Shown here piece by piece: positions 12,065 through 22,163 of a stretch of DNA of 64,000 nucleotides. Every line of letters starts with the position of its first letter. Within the stretch, counting starts at the first letter, position 1. Source of the DNA: Leptobrachium leishanense. Taxonomy: Eukaryota > Chordata > Amphibia > Anura > Megophryidae. A model generated the notes under the pieces. It ran no database searches. It worked only from the letters and a program-made list of their open reading frames with translations, and was not told where the DNA came from. The stretch is from positions 13,955,952 to 14,019,951 of the forward strand of contig CM019065.1 of the NCBI GenBank assembly GCA_009667805.1, written 5' to 3'. Both the position numbers and the translations under genes were made by a program.

Positions 12065-12835
12065 CACTGAGTTGCCAGATTATTATGACCACCCCATCAG
12101 TACTTCTTTGGGCCACCTTCTGCCTTCAATACTGTGGCGATTCTTCTTGGCATTGACGAGATGTTGACAGGTGATGCAAGGAACTATGCCTGATGAATAT
12201 CACTGTCCAGTTCTGTGAGATTTGATAGTTGTGGAACCAGCTGCCTGATGGCTCTTTCAACTTCGTCCCACAAATACTCAATTGCAAGGGAAATTCTCCC
12301 TCATGTTCTTGAAACCACTCCTGCACAATATGAGCACCGTGGCATGAGGGAGCATGGTCTTGTTGGAAGAAGCCATCTCCATTGGGATACGCCATCAACA
12401 TGATAGGATGAACTTTATCAGCAACGATGCTTTGGTATGTTGTGCAATTCAGACCTTTTTCCACATGAATTAAAGGGCCCCAAACCATAACACTGCCCCC
12501 ACCAGTGTGAAGGGTTGTACTCATGCATGTGGGGTGCTGCTTTCATGCGGTTTCCGCCAAATTCTCACTCTGCCATCTGCATGATGCAACTGGAAACGTG
12601 ATTCATCGCACCACATGACTTTTTTACAATGCTCGACTGTCCAATCCTTGTGTTCCTGTGCGAATTGGAGACGTTTTATTTTGTTAACTGCAGACAGCAA
12701 AGGTGTTGGAACAGGCCTTCGGCTTCCATATCCCATACGATGCAGTGTCCGGCGAGCAGTGCGTTCAGAGATCATTTGAGGGGATCCCTGATTAAGATCT
12801 GCAGTATTTTGATGCACTGTTGCCCTTCTGTTGTC
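12065..12835 (-). pseudogene. Tc1-like transposon with broken transposase
   Basis: The terminal inverted repeat CACTGAGTTGCCAGATTATT follows TA at 12063-12064. Minus-strand frames at 12521-12817 and 12126-12524 give a Tc1/mariner transposase. Visible parts are the N-terminal-to-catalytic stretch, the first catalytic Asp in WCDESRF, and the second in FFQQDHAPSCH. The Glu region (LWDEVE) is in another frame. Tc1 transposases cut and paste DNA between TA sites. At least two frameshifts are present. The distal half is lost at 12836, where an L1-like 3' end with poly(T) was inserted. It is inactive. Confidence 0.8.
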
Positions 12836-13643
12836 TTTTTTTTAATAATTCTTTATTTATCAAGATGCAGGTACAGACAATAGAACAGCCCCCCAATGGG
12901 AGCAACACTCTTGCAAAGCGTACAGCATCAGTTTTCGGGTATGAACATAAAAACAATACAAAGTGAGAGAACCAAAAAAACAAAGATCAGAAAAACAGAG
13001 AAAGAGGTAAAGAAGGGGAGGGAGAGGAGGGGAAACCGACATTCCTACCCACAGCCACGTAAGCGGCATCACCAGAGAACCCAAGCCGGTTAACTGTATA
13101 GCCGGGCTCGTACTCCAGCCAAGGGGCCCAGACTCGGTCAAACAGATGCATGGTGTCATGGACCATCGCTGTCAATCTGTCCATCATCATGGCTTCCCAT
13201 ATATTGATCCGCACCCTCTCCAAAGAGGGGAGGGCGGGTGCTGTCCATTGTTGCGCCACGGCTCTCCGCGCTGCCAGCGCAATTCTATGCAGGAGTTTAT
13301 TCTCCTGTGGGGGCATATCCACCTGAGAGCCGTGGAGCAAAAATGTCCAGGGATCCCTGTCCACCCGATGCCCCAGCACCACCTGTGTCAGTTCATGTAT
13401 CTGGGACCAGAAAACCTGAATATGCGGGCATGTCCACCACATGTGGTAAAAGGAACCTTTCAGGCCACAATTTCTCCAGCAGAGATCCGTGGAATTCTGC
13501 CCCATATGCGATAACTGTGAAGGAGAGACATACCAGCGAAATAACATTTTATAAGCTTGTTCCTGATGGGCCACATTGATGGAACAGCGGGCCACATTGC
13601 CCCAAATATCTGCCCAATCCTCCCCTGGGAGAACCTCCCCCAT
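12836..13643 (-). pseudogene. L1-like LINE 3' end with ORF2 C-terminus
   Basis: A poly(A) tail (T8 at 12836-12843) with AATAAA just upstream marks the 3' end on the minus strand. The 218-codon frame at 12987-13643 is the C-terminal part of an L1/Tx1-type ORF2 protein. It shows YKMLFRWYVSPSQLSHM, then a Cys-rich knuckle CWRNCGLKGSFYHMWWTC, followed by HIQVFW. This region contributes to RNA binding in ORF2 proteins. Endonuclease and RT are missing, so this is a typical 5'-truncated insertion, here placed in a Tc1 element. Confidence 0.75.
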
Positions 13644-14279
13644 GCAGGGCCGGATTTACCATTAGGCAGAGTAGGCATGTGTGTAAAAAAGAAAATATAT
13701 ATTTTTTTTACAATTTGCAAGAATTTAGACCACTGTATCTTTGGAGCCCTAAGGGCTAGAGGGACATATGAGGTATCATTGGAAAGGTCAAATTATAGCC
13801 TTACCAGTGCTCTCAAATATAACCAGGTTAGATTTATGTAACAATAAAATATCTATTAAAATAATATATTTCTCATTTTATTTTCTAACACGGCACTATT
13901 ATTCAGTTTACAGTTATAAAGTGAATAGTGATGGTACAATTATAAAGTGAGCAGTGATGCTGCACTAACTCACACACTTGCTGGCAGTATGGTAAATGAG
14001 GTATCTGGTGAAGCAATGCATTGTTTACTTCAAAACCTAGACCGTGGCGCTGCATTGAGGAGGCGCAGGGGGACTTTGGAACCTGCATCCCTGAATTGTA
14101 CACCGCACAAGGTTAAGTGAGGAGTCGTTGGAAAGGTCAGAGTCTAGTCTTTACTATGATTCCAAACATGAGCATGTAATGTGTAAAAGTAAAAAAAATG
14201 AAAAAGGGAAATGCAAAATATTTTTTTTCTGTTCTACAGCAGAGGCAATATATGCTTTTACATATGAAACAAACAATGC
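13644..14279. other. Unassigned repeat-like spacer
   Basis: It begins with CAGGGCCGGATTTACC, which resembles a DNA-transposon end but has no partner. It contains two pieces of the 'GGTATCATTGGAAAGG' MITE family (about 13768-13795 and 14120-14175). No gene is recognised. Confidence 0.4.
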
Positions 14280-14358
14280 CGCAGCATTCACTGCCCTCCT
14301 CCTCCTTTAACCATTCTACCCCACTGACACCCTCACTCCCTGCCCCCTCTTCTACTAT
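14280..14358 (+). pseudogene. L2 LINE, left piece
   Basis: This short plus-strand piece ends in frame with the sequence resuming at 18616. Removing the intervening TIR element and one copy of the TAT duplication restores an L2-like reading into SSFSTVSEEDVTELL. It is the upstream side of the L2 fragment. Confidence 0.55.
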
Positions 14359-14706
14359 CAGGGTAATTCAAAGAGATTCGAAAGTCACCGCACGTTCGGT
14401 GACTTTTCGTTCTCTTCAATTCGGTTCCTTTTGCCGATCCCATTTCGGTGACCCTGCGGTGTATTCAGCAAGCACCACAGGGCCCCGAATTGCAGGGAAA
14501 GGCTGCCGCACACCCGACGAAAACTAACCCTAAAACCCGGCGAATGCATGCCGAAAACCTGCAAAAACACCTGGATTAACCTGCCGAAAACCACGGAAAA
14601 ACTGGAGCAGGAGCCGATCACCTGCAGCGAGGCTGCTGGAAAAAGCCGACACCGCAGACGATTGAAGGGAATAAATTAGGAAAACAGTTTGCATGAATGA
14701 TTGAAA

Positions 14707-17700
14707 AGTTACATAGTTACATAGTTACATAGTTATATAGGCTGAAAAAAGACATGCGTCCATCGGGTTCAGCCTCTCCCACATAACCTACTGCTGTTGA
14801 TCCAAAAGAAGGCAAAAAACCCAGTCTGAAGCGCTCGCCAATATGCAACACACTGGGAAAAAATTCCTTCTTGACCCCAGAATGGCAGTCAGATTTCTCC
14901 TTGGATCAAGAAGCTTTTACCCACATATTAAATATTATAACCCTTAATATTCTGTGTCTGCAGGAAGTCATCCAGTCGTTTTTTAAAAGTCTGTACAGAC
15001 TCTGACCCAACCACCTCAACAGGCAGAGAATTCCACAGCTTTATTGTTCTCACCGTAAAATAACCCTTCCTATGCTTTAAGCTAAATTTTCTTTCTTCCA
15101 GTCTAAATGGATGACCCCTTGTCCTATGTATAGTCCTGTTAATGAATAGGTTATCAGACAATGGTTGATAATGGCCCCGTATATATTTATATAAGGTTAT
15201 CAGATCCCCTCTAAGGCGCCTTTTCTCTAAACTAAACAGGTTTAAGCTTGTTAGTCTTTCCTCATAACTTAACCCTTCCATCCCCCTTATTAATTTAGTT
15301 GCCCGTCTCTGCACTTTTTCTAACGATATAATATCTTTTTTTAAGACAGGTGCCCAAAATTGCACGGCATATTCAAGGTGCGGCCTGACCATTGATTTAT
15401 ACAGAGGCAAAATTATGTTTTCATCCCGTGAGTGAACTCCCCTTTTAATGCATGCCAGTACTTTGCTGGCCTTGGCGGCTGCTGTTTGACATTGCACATT
15501 GTTACTTAGTTTGAAGTCTATGATTATTCCCAAATCCTTCTCCTGCTTGGATTTCCCTAACTCCGTACCATTTAGGGTATAAATTGCTTGTGTGTTCTTC
15601 ACTCCAAAGTGCATAACTTTACATTTATCTAGATTAAATTTCATCTGCCATTTAAGTGCCCAGTCCCCCAATTTATCTAAATCCCTCTGCAGCGAAGTAA
15701 CATCCTGCTCACATTGTATTACTTTTCCTAGCTTTGTGTCATCTGCAAACACTGATACATGACTTTCAATGCCTATCTCAAGGTCATTTATAAATAAATT
15801 GAATAGTATTGGTCCTATAACAGACCCCTGAGGGACACCACTTACCACTGGTGTCCATCTTGAAAATGTACCATTTATGACCACTCTCTGTACCCTATCT
15901 TTTAGCCAGTTTTCTATCCAAGAACAAGTATTTTCATCTAGACCATTTTTTCTTAATTTAAGTAGTAACCTTTTGTGTGGAACTGTGTCGAAAGCTTTGG
16001 CAAAATCTAAGTAAATCACATCCACTGCGACCCCCTGATCTATACTTCTACTTACTTCCTCATAGAACGTAATTAGGTTAGTCTGACATGATCTGTGTTT
16101 CATGAAACCATGCTGATTTTTGCCAATTACATTATACCTCCCAATAAATTCCTGAATATTATCCCTTAGTAACCCCTCAAATACTTTCCCAGCCACAGAT
16201 GTTAAGCTCACAGGTCTATAATTCCCAGGCACAAATTTTAAACCTTTCTTAAATATAGGGACCACGTCAGCTTTTCTCCAATCCTCTGGTACTATTCCTG
16301 AAAGAAAAGAATCTTGAAAGATTAAGAACAGAGGTTTACATATTTCAACACATAGCTCTCTTAGTACTCGCGGGTGAATTCCATCTGGCCCTGGGGCTTT
16401 ATTAACATTCACATTGTTTAATTTGTGTAAAACCTTGTCCTGAGTCAACCAGTCACTTTGTATTAGTAAGTTTTTATTAATGAATTTCATGTCTCCTGTT
16501 ATAGGTTTCTCTTTGATAAATACTGAAGAAAAATAATCATTTAAAATTTCTGCTTTATCCTGATCTTCAGTTAACAATAACCCTGACTCAGATTTTAGTG
16601 AACCTACATTTTCACTCTTGGGTTTTTTAGAATTTATGTACCTAAAGAATCTTTTAGGGTTGGTTTTGCTCTCTTTGGCTATTTCTTTTTCATTTTCTAG
16701 TTTAGCCCATCTAATCGCATTTTTACATGCTTTATTGGCTGCCCTATATGCTTTATAAGATGCCTCAGATTTATCAAATTTAAAAGCTTTAAATGCCTTC
16801 TTTTTATTTTTCATTTCCTTGGTTACCTTCCTACTAAGCCACATTGGTTTCAGTCTGTTTCTTTTATATTTATTAACCAGTGGAATATATTGTGACGTGT
16901 ACTTTTCTAGTGTCAGTTTAAAGATATTCCACTTATCCTCAGTGTTTTTCCCGTGAAAGAGTTTCTGCCAGTCAATGACATTGAGAGCTTCCTTTATTTT
17001 AATAAAGTTGGCCTTTTTAAAATTATATATTTTAGCATGCCCCTTATGAATGTGTTTTTTTGAGTTTATTTCAAAAGTCACCATGTTATGGTCGCTATTT
17101 CCCAACTGTTCTTTTACATTAATATTTGAGAAAAGATCCACATTATTTGTTATAACCAGGTCCAGACAGTTATCCTCTCTAGTTGGTGTTTCTACCAGTT
17201 GTGACATGAAGGTATCATTTAAAATGTTCAGGAACCGGATTCCCTTTGCTGAATTACTAGTCCCACTATCCCAATTAATGTCCGGGTAATTAAAATCTCC
17301 AATAATTAAAGTGCTACCATGATGTGCAGCCTTCCTAATTTGCTCTAACAGTTGTTCTTCCTCATCATTATCTATATTAGGTGGTTTATAGCATATGCCA
17401 ACCAATAATTGACTTCCCTGTTTATTCCCCAACGAAATATTTACCCATAAGGATTCCACATTTCCCTCATCGCTTTCCAGTTGTGTAATATTAGGCTTTA
17501 AATCCTGATTTACATATAAACACACTCCACCCCCTTTCTTATGTTTCCTATCCTTTCTAAACAATGTATAACCATTTAAGTTTACAGCCCAGTCATGCGT
17601 TTCGTCCCACCATGTTTCTGTTATTCCTATAATGTCGTATTGCTTAGTGTATGCTATTACCTCTAGTTCCCCCATCTTGTTATTAAGGCTCCTTGCATTA

Positions 17701-18062
17701 GCAAGCATACATTTAATGTTGTCTCTACCCACACATGCTGAATGCGACTTTACATTACATGTCTCCACTGTTCTTACATTACCCATCCCGCCGGCTCCAC
17801 CCCCCTTAGTCTGAACTGAAACCCTTCCGCTATCTGCTTTGTCTCCATTTTGTAAGATACTGTATCCCTCCCCCCTTCCACTAGTTTAAAGTCTCCTCCA
17901 ACCTTTTAACCATCCTCTCCCCTAGCACAGCAGACCCTCTTCCATTCAGGTGCAATCTATCACAACTATACAGATTGTACCCCAGTGCAAAATGAGCCCA
18001 GTGCTCTAAAAACCCAAAGCCCTCCTTCCTGCACCAAGCTTTAAGCCACGCATTGACCTCCC
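14707..18062 (-). mobile_element. CR1-type LINE, 3.36 kb
   Basis: A minus-strand non-LTR retrotransposon flanked by the 5-bp direct repeat TGAAA (14702-14706 and 18063-18067). Its 3' end is a GTTACATA-type microsatellite tail. It contains one long endonuclease-RT frame and about 280 bp of upstream leader, and lacks a recognisable ORF1, so it is probably 5' truncated. It interrupts the 0.9-kb TIR element, so it is the youngest layer of the L2 / TIR element / CR1 nest. Confidence 0.85.
14928..17786 (-). CDS. CR1-type endonuclease-reverse transcriptase, intact frame
   Basis: A 952-codon uninterrupted frame, close to the usual CR1 ORF2 size. Residues 24-240 form an APE-type endonuclease, with ANARSLNNK (29-37), GITETWWDE (54-62), GDFNYPD (163-169) and SDHNMV (231-236). 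The RT follows: APGPDGIHP (464-472), GNYRPVSLTS (521-530), LDFAKAFD (593-600), SGVPQGSVIGP (649-659) and FADDTKLG (680-687). All catalytic residues I can place are present. The protein nicks target DNA and copies the LINE RNA at the break. The chosen start is the first Met of the open frame; the true initiation site and any ORF1 are not visible. It is among the best-preserved coding sequences in the window, which implies a recent insertion. Confidence 0.88.
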   Translation of the reverse strand: MGNVRTVETCNVKSHSACVGRDNIKCMLANARSLNNKMGELEVIAYTKQYDIIGITETWWDETHDWAVNLNGYTLFRKDRKHKKGGGVCLYVNQDLKPNITQLESDEGNVESLWVNISLGNKQGSQLLVGICYKPPNIDNDEEEQLLEQIRKAAHHGSTLIIGDFNYPDINWDSGTSNSAKGIRFLNILNDTFMSQLVETPTREDNCLDLVITNNVDLFSNINVKEQLGNSDHNMVTFEINSKKHIHKGHAKIYNFKKANFIKIKEALNVIDWQKLFHGKNTEDKWNIFKLTLEKYTSQYIPLVNKYKRNRLKPMWLSRKVTKEMKNKKKAFKAFKFDKSEASYKAYRAANKACKNAIRWAKLENEKEIAKESKTNPKRFFRYINSKKPKSENVGSLKSESGLLLTEDQDKAEILNDYFSSVFIKEKPITGDMKFINKNLLIQSDWLTQDKVLHKLNNVNVNKAPGPDGIHPRVLRELCVEICKPLFLIFQDSFLSGIVPEDWRKADVVPIFKKGLKFVPGNYRPVSLTSVAGKVFEGLLRDNIQEFIGRYNVIGKNQHGFMKHRSCQTNLITFYEEVSRSIDQGVAVDVIYLDFAKAFDTVPHKRLLLKLRKNGLDENTCSWIENWLKDRVQRVVINGTFSRWTPVVSGVPQGSVIGPILFNLFINDLEIGIESHVSVFADDTKLGKVIQCEQDVTSLQRDLDKLGDWALKWQMKFNLDKCKVMHFGVKNTQAIYTLNGTELGKSKQEKDLGIIIDFKLSNNVQCQTAAAKASKVLACIKRGVHSRDENIILPLYKSMVRPHLEYAVQFWAPVLKKDIISLEKVQRRATKLIRGMEGLSYEERLTSLNLFSLEKRRLRGDLITLYKYIRGHYQPLSDNLFINRTIHRTRGHPFRLEERKFSLKHRKGYFTVRTIKLWNSLPVEVVGSESVQTFKKRLDDFLQTQNIKGYNI

Positions 18063-18615
18063 TGAAACGCTGTTTGCAAAGAAACTACTGAGCGAAAATG
18101 TCTGAAATTTACACATGATCCAATGAATGATAATAAAAAGTGCTGTTACAGAAAAAATAAGTAAACTTAAAAAAAAAAAAATCAGACTTTTAAAAAAAAA
18201 ATACAGAAAAATGCTTAAAATATCCTAAAAAATCTATAAATAAAGAGACTCTTTACTGCAGAATTTTATAATGAACGGTTTATTAGATATTGAATTAAAA
18301 CGGGAATATTTTTAACATTGAAGTCTATGGGATTCTCCCGAATAAATCTGCCGCATTAAACCACCGAATAGCAGGGCATTTCGGGAACCTTTCACTGCTG
18401 GTTTGTGTTTTCTGAATAGCCGAAGCAGTGCTTTTTCATGGGGATTTCACTACCCTCGAACAGGCACCGAACAGGCACCGTATGTGCAGGCAATTCGCCA
18501 GGATTTGGCGAATTGCCTGCTCTCTAGCTAGCCGAATGGCCAAGAAAGGGAACCGAACGCTGATTTTCAGCGTTCGGTTACCTTTCTCAAGCAATCCGGA
18601 TGTCTTTGAATAACT

Positions 18616-20715
18616 CTGTATGTCTTCCTTTTCTACAGTCTCGGAGGAGGATGTAACAGAACTTCTAATGTCCTCGTATCCCACCACCTGTCCACATGAT
18701 CCCATCCCCTCACACCTTATTCTGTCTTACCAGTTACTGTCCCTGTTTTGACTCATTTTTAACCTCTCCCTCTCCTTTGGAATCTTCTGTATTCAAACAT
18801 GCTTTGATCACCCGATTCTAAATAAAACATCTCCTGATCCTACCTCCCTCTTGAACTACTGTCCCATCTCTCTGCTCCCCTTTGCCTCCAAAATCCTAGA
18901 ACATCTGGTCTGTAACCATTTCACCAGTTTTCTTGCCGCTAACTCTCTACTCGAGCCGCACCGGTCTGGCTTTCGCTCCCAACAATTTACTAAGACTGCT
19001 CTGACCAAGGCGACTAATGATTTAGCTGCCGCTGAAACCAAAGGTCACTTCTCCCTCCTTATTCTTCATGACCTTTCCGCTGCATTCAACACTGGTGATC
19101 ACCCTCTCCTGCTCCTCACGCTGCGTCAACTTGGCCTCAGTGACATCACTCTCTCCTGGTCTTCTTCCTATCTCTCTTTTCGCTCCTTCAGTGTCTCCTT
19201 CCCTGGTGTTGCTTCACCACAAGTTCCTCTTTCAGTTGGGGTACCTCCAAGGCTCTGTTCTGGGTCCCCTACTCTTCTCGATCTATACTGCCTCTTTGGA
19301 CAACCTCATCTCTTCCTATGAATTCCAATATCACCTCTGTGCTGACGACACCCAAATTTACCATTCCTCTCTCGATCTCTCTCCTCCGGTGTTGGACCGT
19401 CTTACAGCCTGCCTATCGGCTGTCTCCGACTGGATGATTTCCCGTTTCCTAAGGCTCCACCTCTCTGAAACTGAACTTCTCATCTTCCCTCCCTCTAAAA
19501 CCTCCATTCCTGCACCAATTTCTCTTCAGGTGAATGGTGCCACCATTACTTCTACCTCTCAAGCTCCATTGCCTCAGGGTCCTCTTGGACTCCAATCTAT
19601 CCTTTACTCGTCACATTCAGTCTCTAACTAAATCTTGCTACTTCCACCTAAAAAACATTGCACGCATCCGTCCCTTTCTTAATCCAGACTCTACTAAAAG
19701 GCTCATCCAAGCTCTTATTTTCACCCACCTTGACTACTGTAACCTCCTTCTCTCTGGCCTTAAGAGATCCCAGACTCTGCCTCTGCAGTCTGTAATGAAC
19801 GCGTGTGCCAGACTCATACACCTCACCTCTGTCAATCTCTACACTGGCTCCCTGTTTCCTTTAGAATCCAATTCATTATACTGGTGCTCACATACAAAGC
19901 TCTCCATAACCGCGCTGCTGCCTATGTCTCCTCCCTTATTAACAGGTACATCCCCTCCCCACCACTTCGCTCAGCCATTGATCTGATGCTATCAGTTCCT
20001 TGTACCCGCACCCCCCAACTTTTGCCTTCTGGACTTCTCACGAGCTGCTCCCTTTCTATGGAACTCCCTCCCCCGCAACATCAGACTCACCAGTCTCTCT
20101 AGTCCTTCAAGAAGTCTCTGGGAAAGCATTACTATAGAGAAGCCTATCAGCTCACTCCATGATCCCCCACTGTCATTTCCTGCTCCATCTTCCCATTCAG
20201 TCCTCATGCAACCCGTTACTTCAAATACCCGATTCATCCTCACCCAGTGTGTCACCCCTCTCCTCTTAGATCAACGGCTTGAATACATAGAGACCTCCTC
20301 TCCTAAAAGCTCTGCCTCTCCTCCCTACAGCTCAACACACACAGCCAGCACTCCAGAGTCTACACTCTGCAGTGCCACCCTCCCGCCCAGTCCTAGGCCC
20401 AAACTCATTCATTCCCCTCCACCTGAAGCCACTTTATTCTAATCAACCTGTGGCTTGCTATTTTCTCTCTAGCCACCAGATCCACACTCCCCCTGCTCCC
20501 CTTCTGTTTCACTTACCCCTGTCCTTTAGATTGTAAGCTCATGGGATGTCTGGCTGAGCACTTGTGTAAAGTGCTGTATCAGTAAGGCAATTATCCTAAG
20601 GGCAGGGCCATCTGTTCCTTATGTGTTTTAGTATGTCTCATGTCTGCACTCCCCCATTGTACAGCGCTGCGAAATATGCTGGTGCTTTATTAATACAGAG
20701 TAATAATAAAATAAT
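18616..20715 (+). pseudogene. L2-clade LINE RT fragment
   Basis: Plus-strand L2-type reverse transcriptase spread over several frames: 18851-19321, 19068-19631, 19534-19986 and 19803-20102. Recognisable parts are the fingers NYCPISLLPFASKILEHL and a decayed motif A ([10 protein letters not shown]). [26 protein letters not shown] and the C-terminal LPVSFRIQF..TYKALHNRA region follow. At least three frameshifts break it, and the endonuclease is missing. The 3' end carries the L2-style tail TTGTAAGCTC ... CAGCGCTGCG followed by TAATAATAA. It is upstream-continuous with 14280-14358 across the inserted TIR element. Confidence 0.82.
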
Positions 20716-20850
20716 AATTGTAAGCTCTTGAGCAGGGTCCTCCTTCTGTTCCGTGTGTGTAACATATATGTATATTTGTTATTCTGTTTCTCCCATTGTA
20801 CAACGCTAAGGAATTTGTTGCCGCTTTATAAATACTTGTAACTGTAACTA
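20716..20850 (+). mobile_element. Second L2-type 3' tail
   Basis: A second copy of the L2 tail sequence (TGTAAGCTCTTGAGCAGGGT ... GCTTTATAAATACTTG) lies directly behind the first. It is either a separate truncated insertion or a duplicated tail. Confidence 0.6.
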
Positions 20851-20910
20851 ATTCAACTAAGGCAACAGATTCTGCCTCTTCTTTTGATTTGAGCGCGGAG
20901 AAAAACAGTT

Positions 20911-21338
20911 TCAGTTTTGGGGGGTAGGGGCGCTCCGCATTTCTGTGTCTACAGGCTCCTGAGGTGCAAATCTGGCACTGCCCCCACATCCCTCTCTCAC
21001 CTGGTCGTGTATGTGAGTGGCCCCCACTCCGAGGAGCCCAGGAGGAGGGTGATATAGAGGGAAGAGATCAGTGAGCGTGGGTGGGTATACCTGGAACACA
21101 GGACCTCAAAAAAAGTAAGCGGATTGGCGGCCGCTCTTCTAGTTTCCAGCGCCCTGGCAAAGTCCGAGAGCTGTAGATAGCGAAAGAAATCCGAGGGCTT
21201 CACCCGACCCCTGCTTTGAATGTCCTGAAAAGTAAGCGGCGAGCCCTGGTGATATAAATGTTGAAGTCTCTGCAGGCCGAGCCCCTCCAAAGTTGAGAAG
21301 GGTTGCGGACTAAGACCTGGCCTGAAGGTCCGGTTTCT
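20911..21338 (-). pseudogene. L1-like ORF2, C-terminal piece
   Basis: The minus-strand frame reads RPGLSPQPFSTLEGLGLQRL, then LYHQGSPLTF and SDFFRYLQLSDFARAL. This pattern is typical of the region downstream of the RT domain in L1/Tx1 ORF2. It joins in frame to SWLSRN at 22164 and onward across the inserted element. The extreme C-terminus becomes unreadable near 20990. Confidence 0.7.
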
Positions 21339-22156
21339 AAATATGAGTCAAGGCCGATGTCATGGAGCTGATCTAACGCTCAATGCTTCAAACCCCAAGA
21401 GACTTTATGTTCATTTATATCGTGTGTTTTTAAATATATTTTACATCGTTTGGTTTTAGTTTAATTTAGTTTAGTGTAAAATGGCGTAGCTTTGGTTTTA
21501 AAAATACTTATATTCCTGTAGGTAAATGTGTTTTTGTATAGCCAGTAAACAAGCTTTGCTGCTGTGTAATTTATGCACCAGGGCTTTTCCCATTATCTAG
21601 CTGCATGTTTAATTCAAGGGATCTCTGATAGTGTGTGTTTAATCTGATGTGTTAGAACAATGGATATACAAATGTTGTGTGAGCTGAAGGCTAAGAGAAT
21701 GTAAAGAATGTTTATTGTAAATAACTGACATAATGTAATTAGTATGGGTATGCAAATTATGACTAGTAATTAGTATGGGTATGCAAATTATGACTAGTAA
21801 TTAGTATGGGTATGCAAATTATGACTAGTAATTAGTATGGGTATGCAAATTATGACTAGTAATTAGTATGGGTATGCAAATTATGACTGTTGGACTTCAG
21901 CATAAATGGTGGTTGTTCATTAAAAAGTCAGAGAACTCTCAGAGCTCAGAGAGAGAGGATCCTGTTTTAAAGCATACAGCCGCGCCTGGTGTCTTTATTA
22001 CAAACTACGCTACACTCCACACCACCCTCAGAAGGCAGAGAGCGGCCTTCTGGAGATTCCTAACGGCTCCAGGGCAGAGGAACAGAAGCAGGCAGGTCAA
22101 GCCGCTCGAGGCGCTGAGGACAGCGCTCCCAGTAGCCGGGCTGACCGCAACGAAGG
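21339..22156. mobile_element. LTR-like insertion with tandem octamer repeats
   Basis: An 818-bp insert in the L1-like ORF2, flanked by the 7-bp repeat GGTTTCT (21332-21338 and 22157-22163). It holds five copies of a 31-bp repeat. A GC-rich segment follows, including CATAAATGG and GAGCTCAGAGAGAGAGGATC, which resembles an LTR U3-R layout. No coding frame is supported. The exact ends do not read TG..CA, so it may be an LTR plus extra sequence or a different element class. Confidence 0.5.
21735..21889. repeat. Five tandem 31-bp units with ATGCAAAT octamers
   Basis: Units begin at 21735, 21766, 21797, 21828 and 21859 and are nearly identical. Each contains GGGTATGCAAATTATGACT, which includes ATGCAAAT, the consensus octamer bound by POU/Oct factors. 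Repeated short enhancer units of this kind are common in retroviral LTR U3 regions. Confidence 0.85.
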
Positions 22157-22163
22157 GGTTTCT

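Larger units (their letters stand above)
14359..18618. mobile_element. 0.9-kb TIR element split by a CR1 LINE
   Basis: The ends are imperfect inverted repeats: CAGGGTAATTCAAAGAGAT on the left, complemented by CTTTGAATAACTCTG on the right. A 3-bp TAT duplication flanks the element. Subtracting the CR1 insertion at 14707-18062 leaves about 0.9 kb, matching the uninterrupted copy at 28281-29191. It has no transposase and is non-autonomous. CAGGG ends with a 3-bp duplication do not fit piggyBac (TTAA) or hAT (8 bp), so the superfamily is open. It sits inside an L2 LINE. Confidence 0.8.

Noticed and set aside
13644..13680. Transposon end CAGGGCCGGATTTACC
   Set aside because: No matching inverted end or target duplication could be found, so it was left as spacer.
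18428..18705. Short frames in the right end of the TIR element
   Set aside because: They lie in an inverted-repeat part of a non-coding element and differ between copies.
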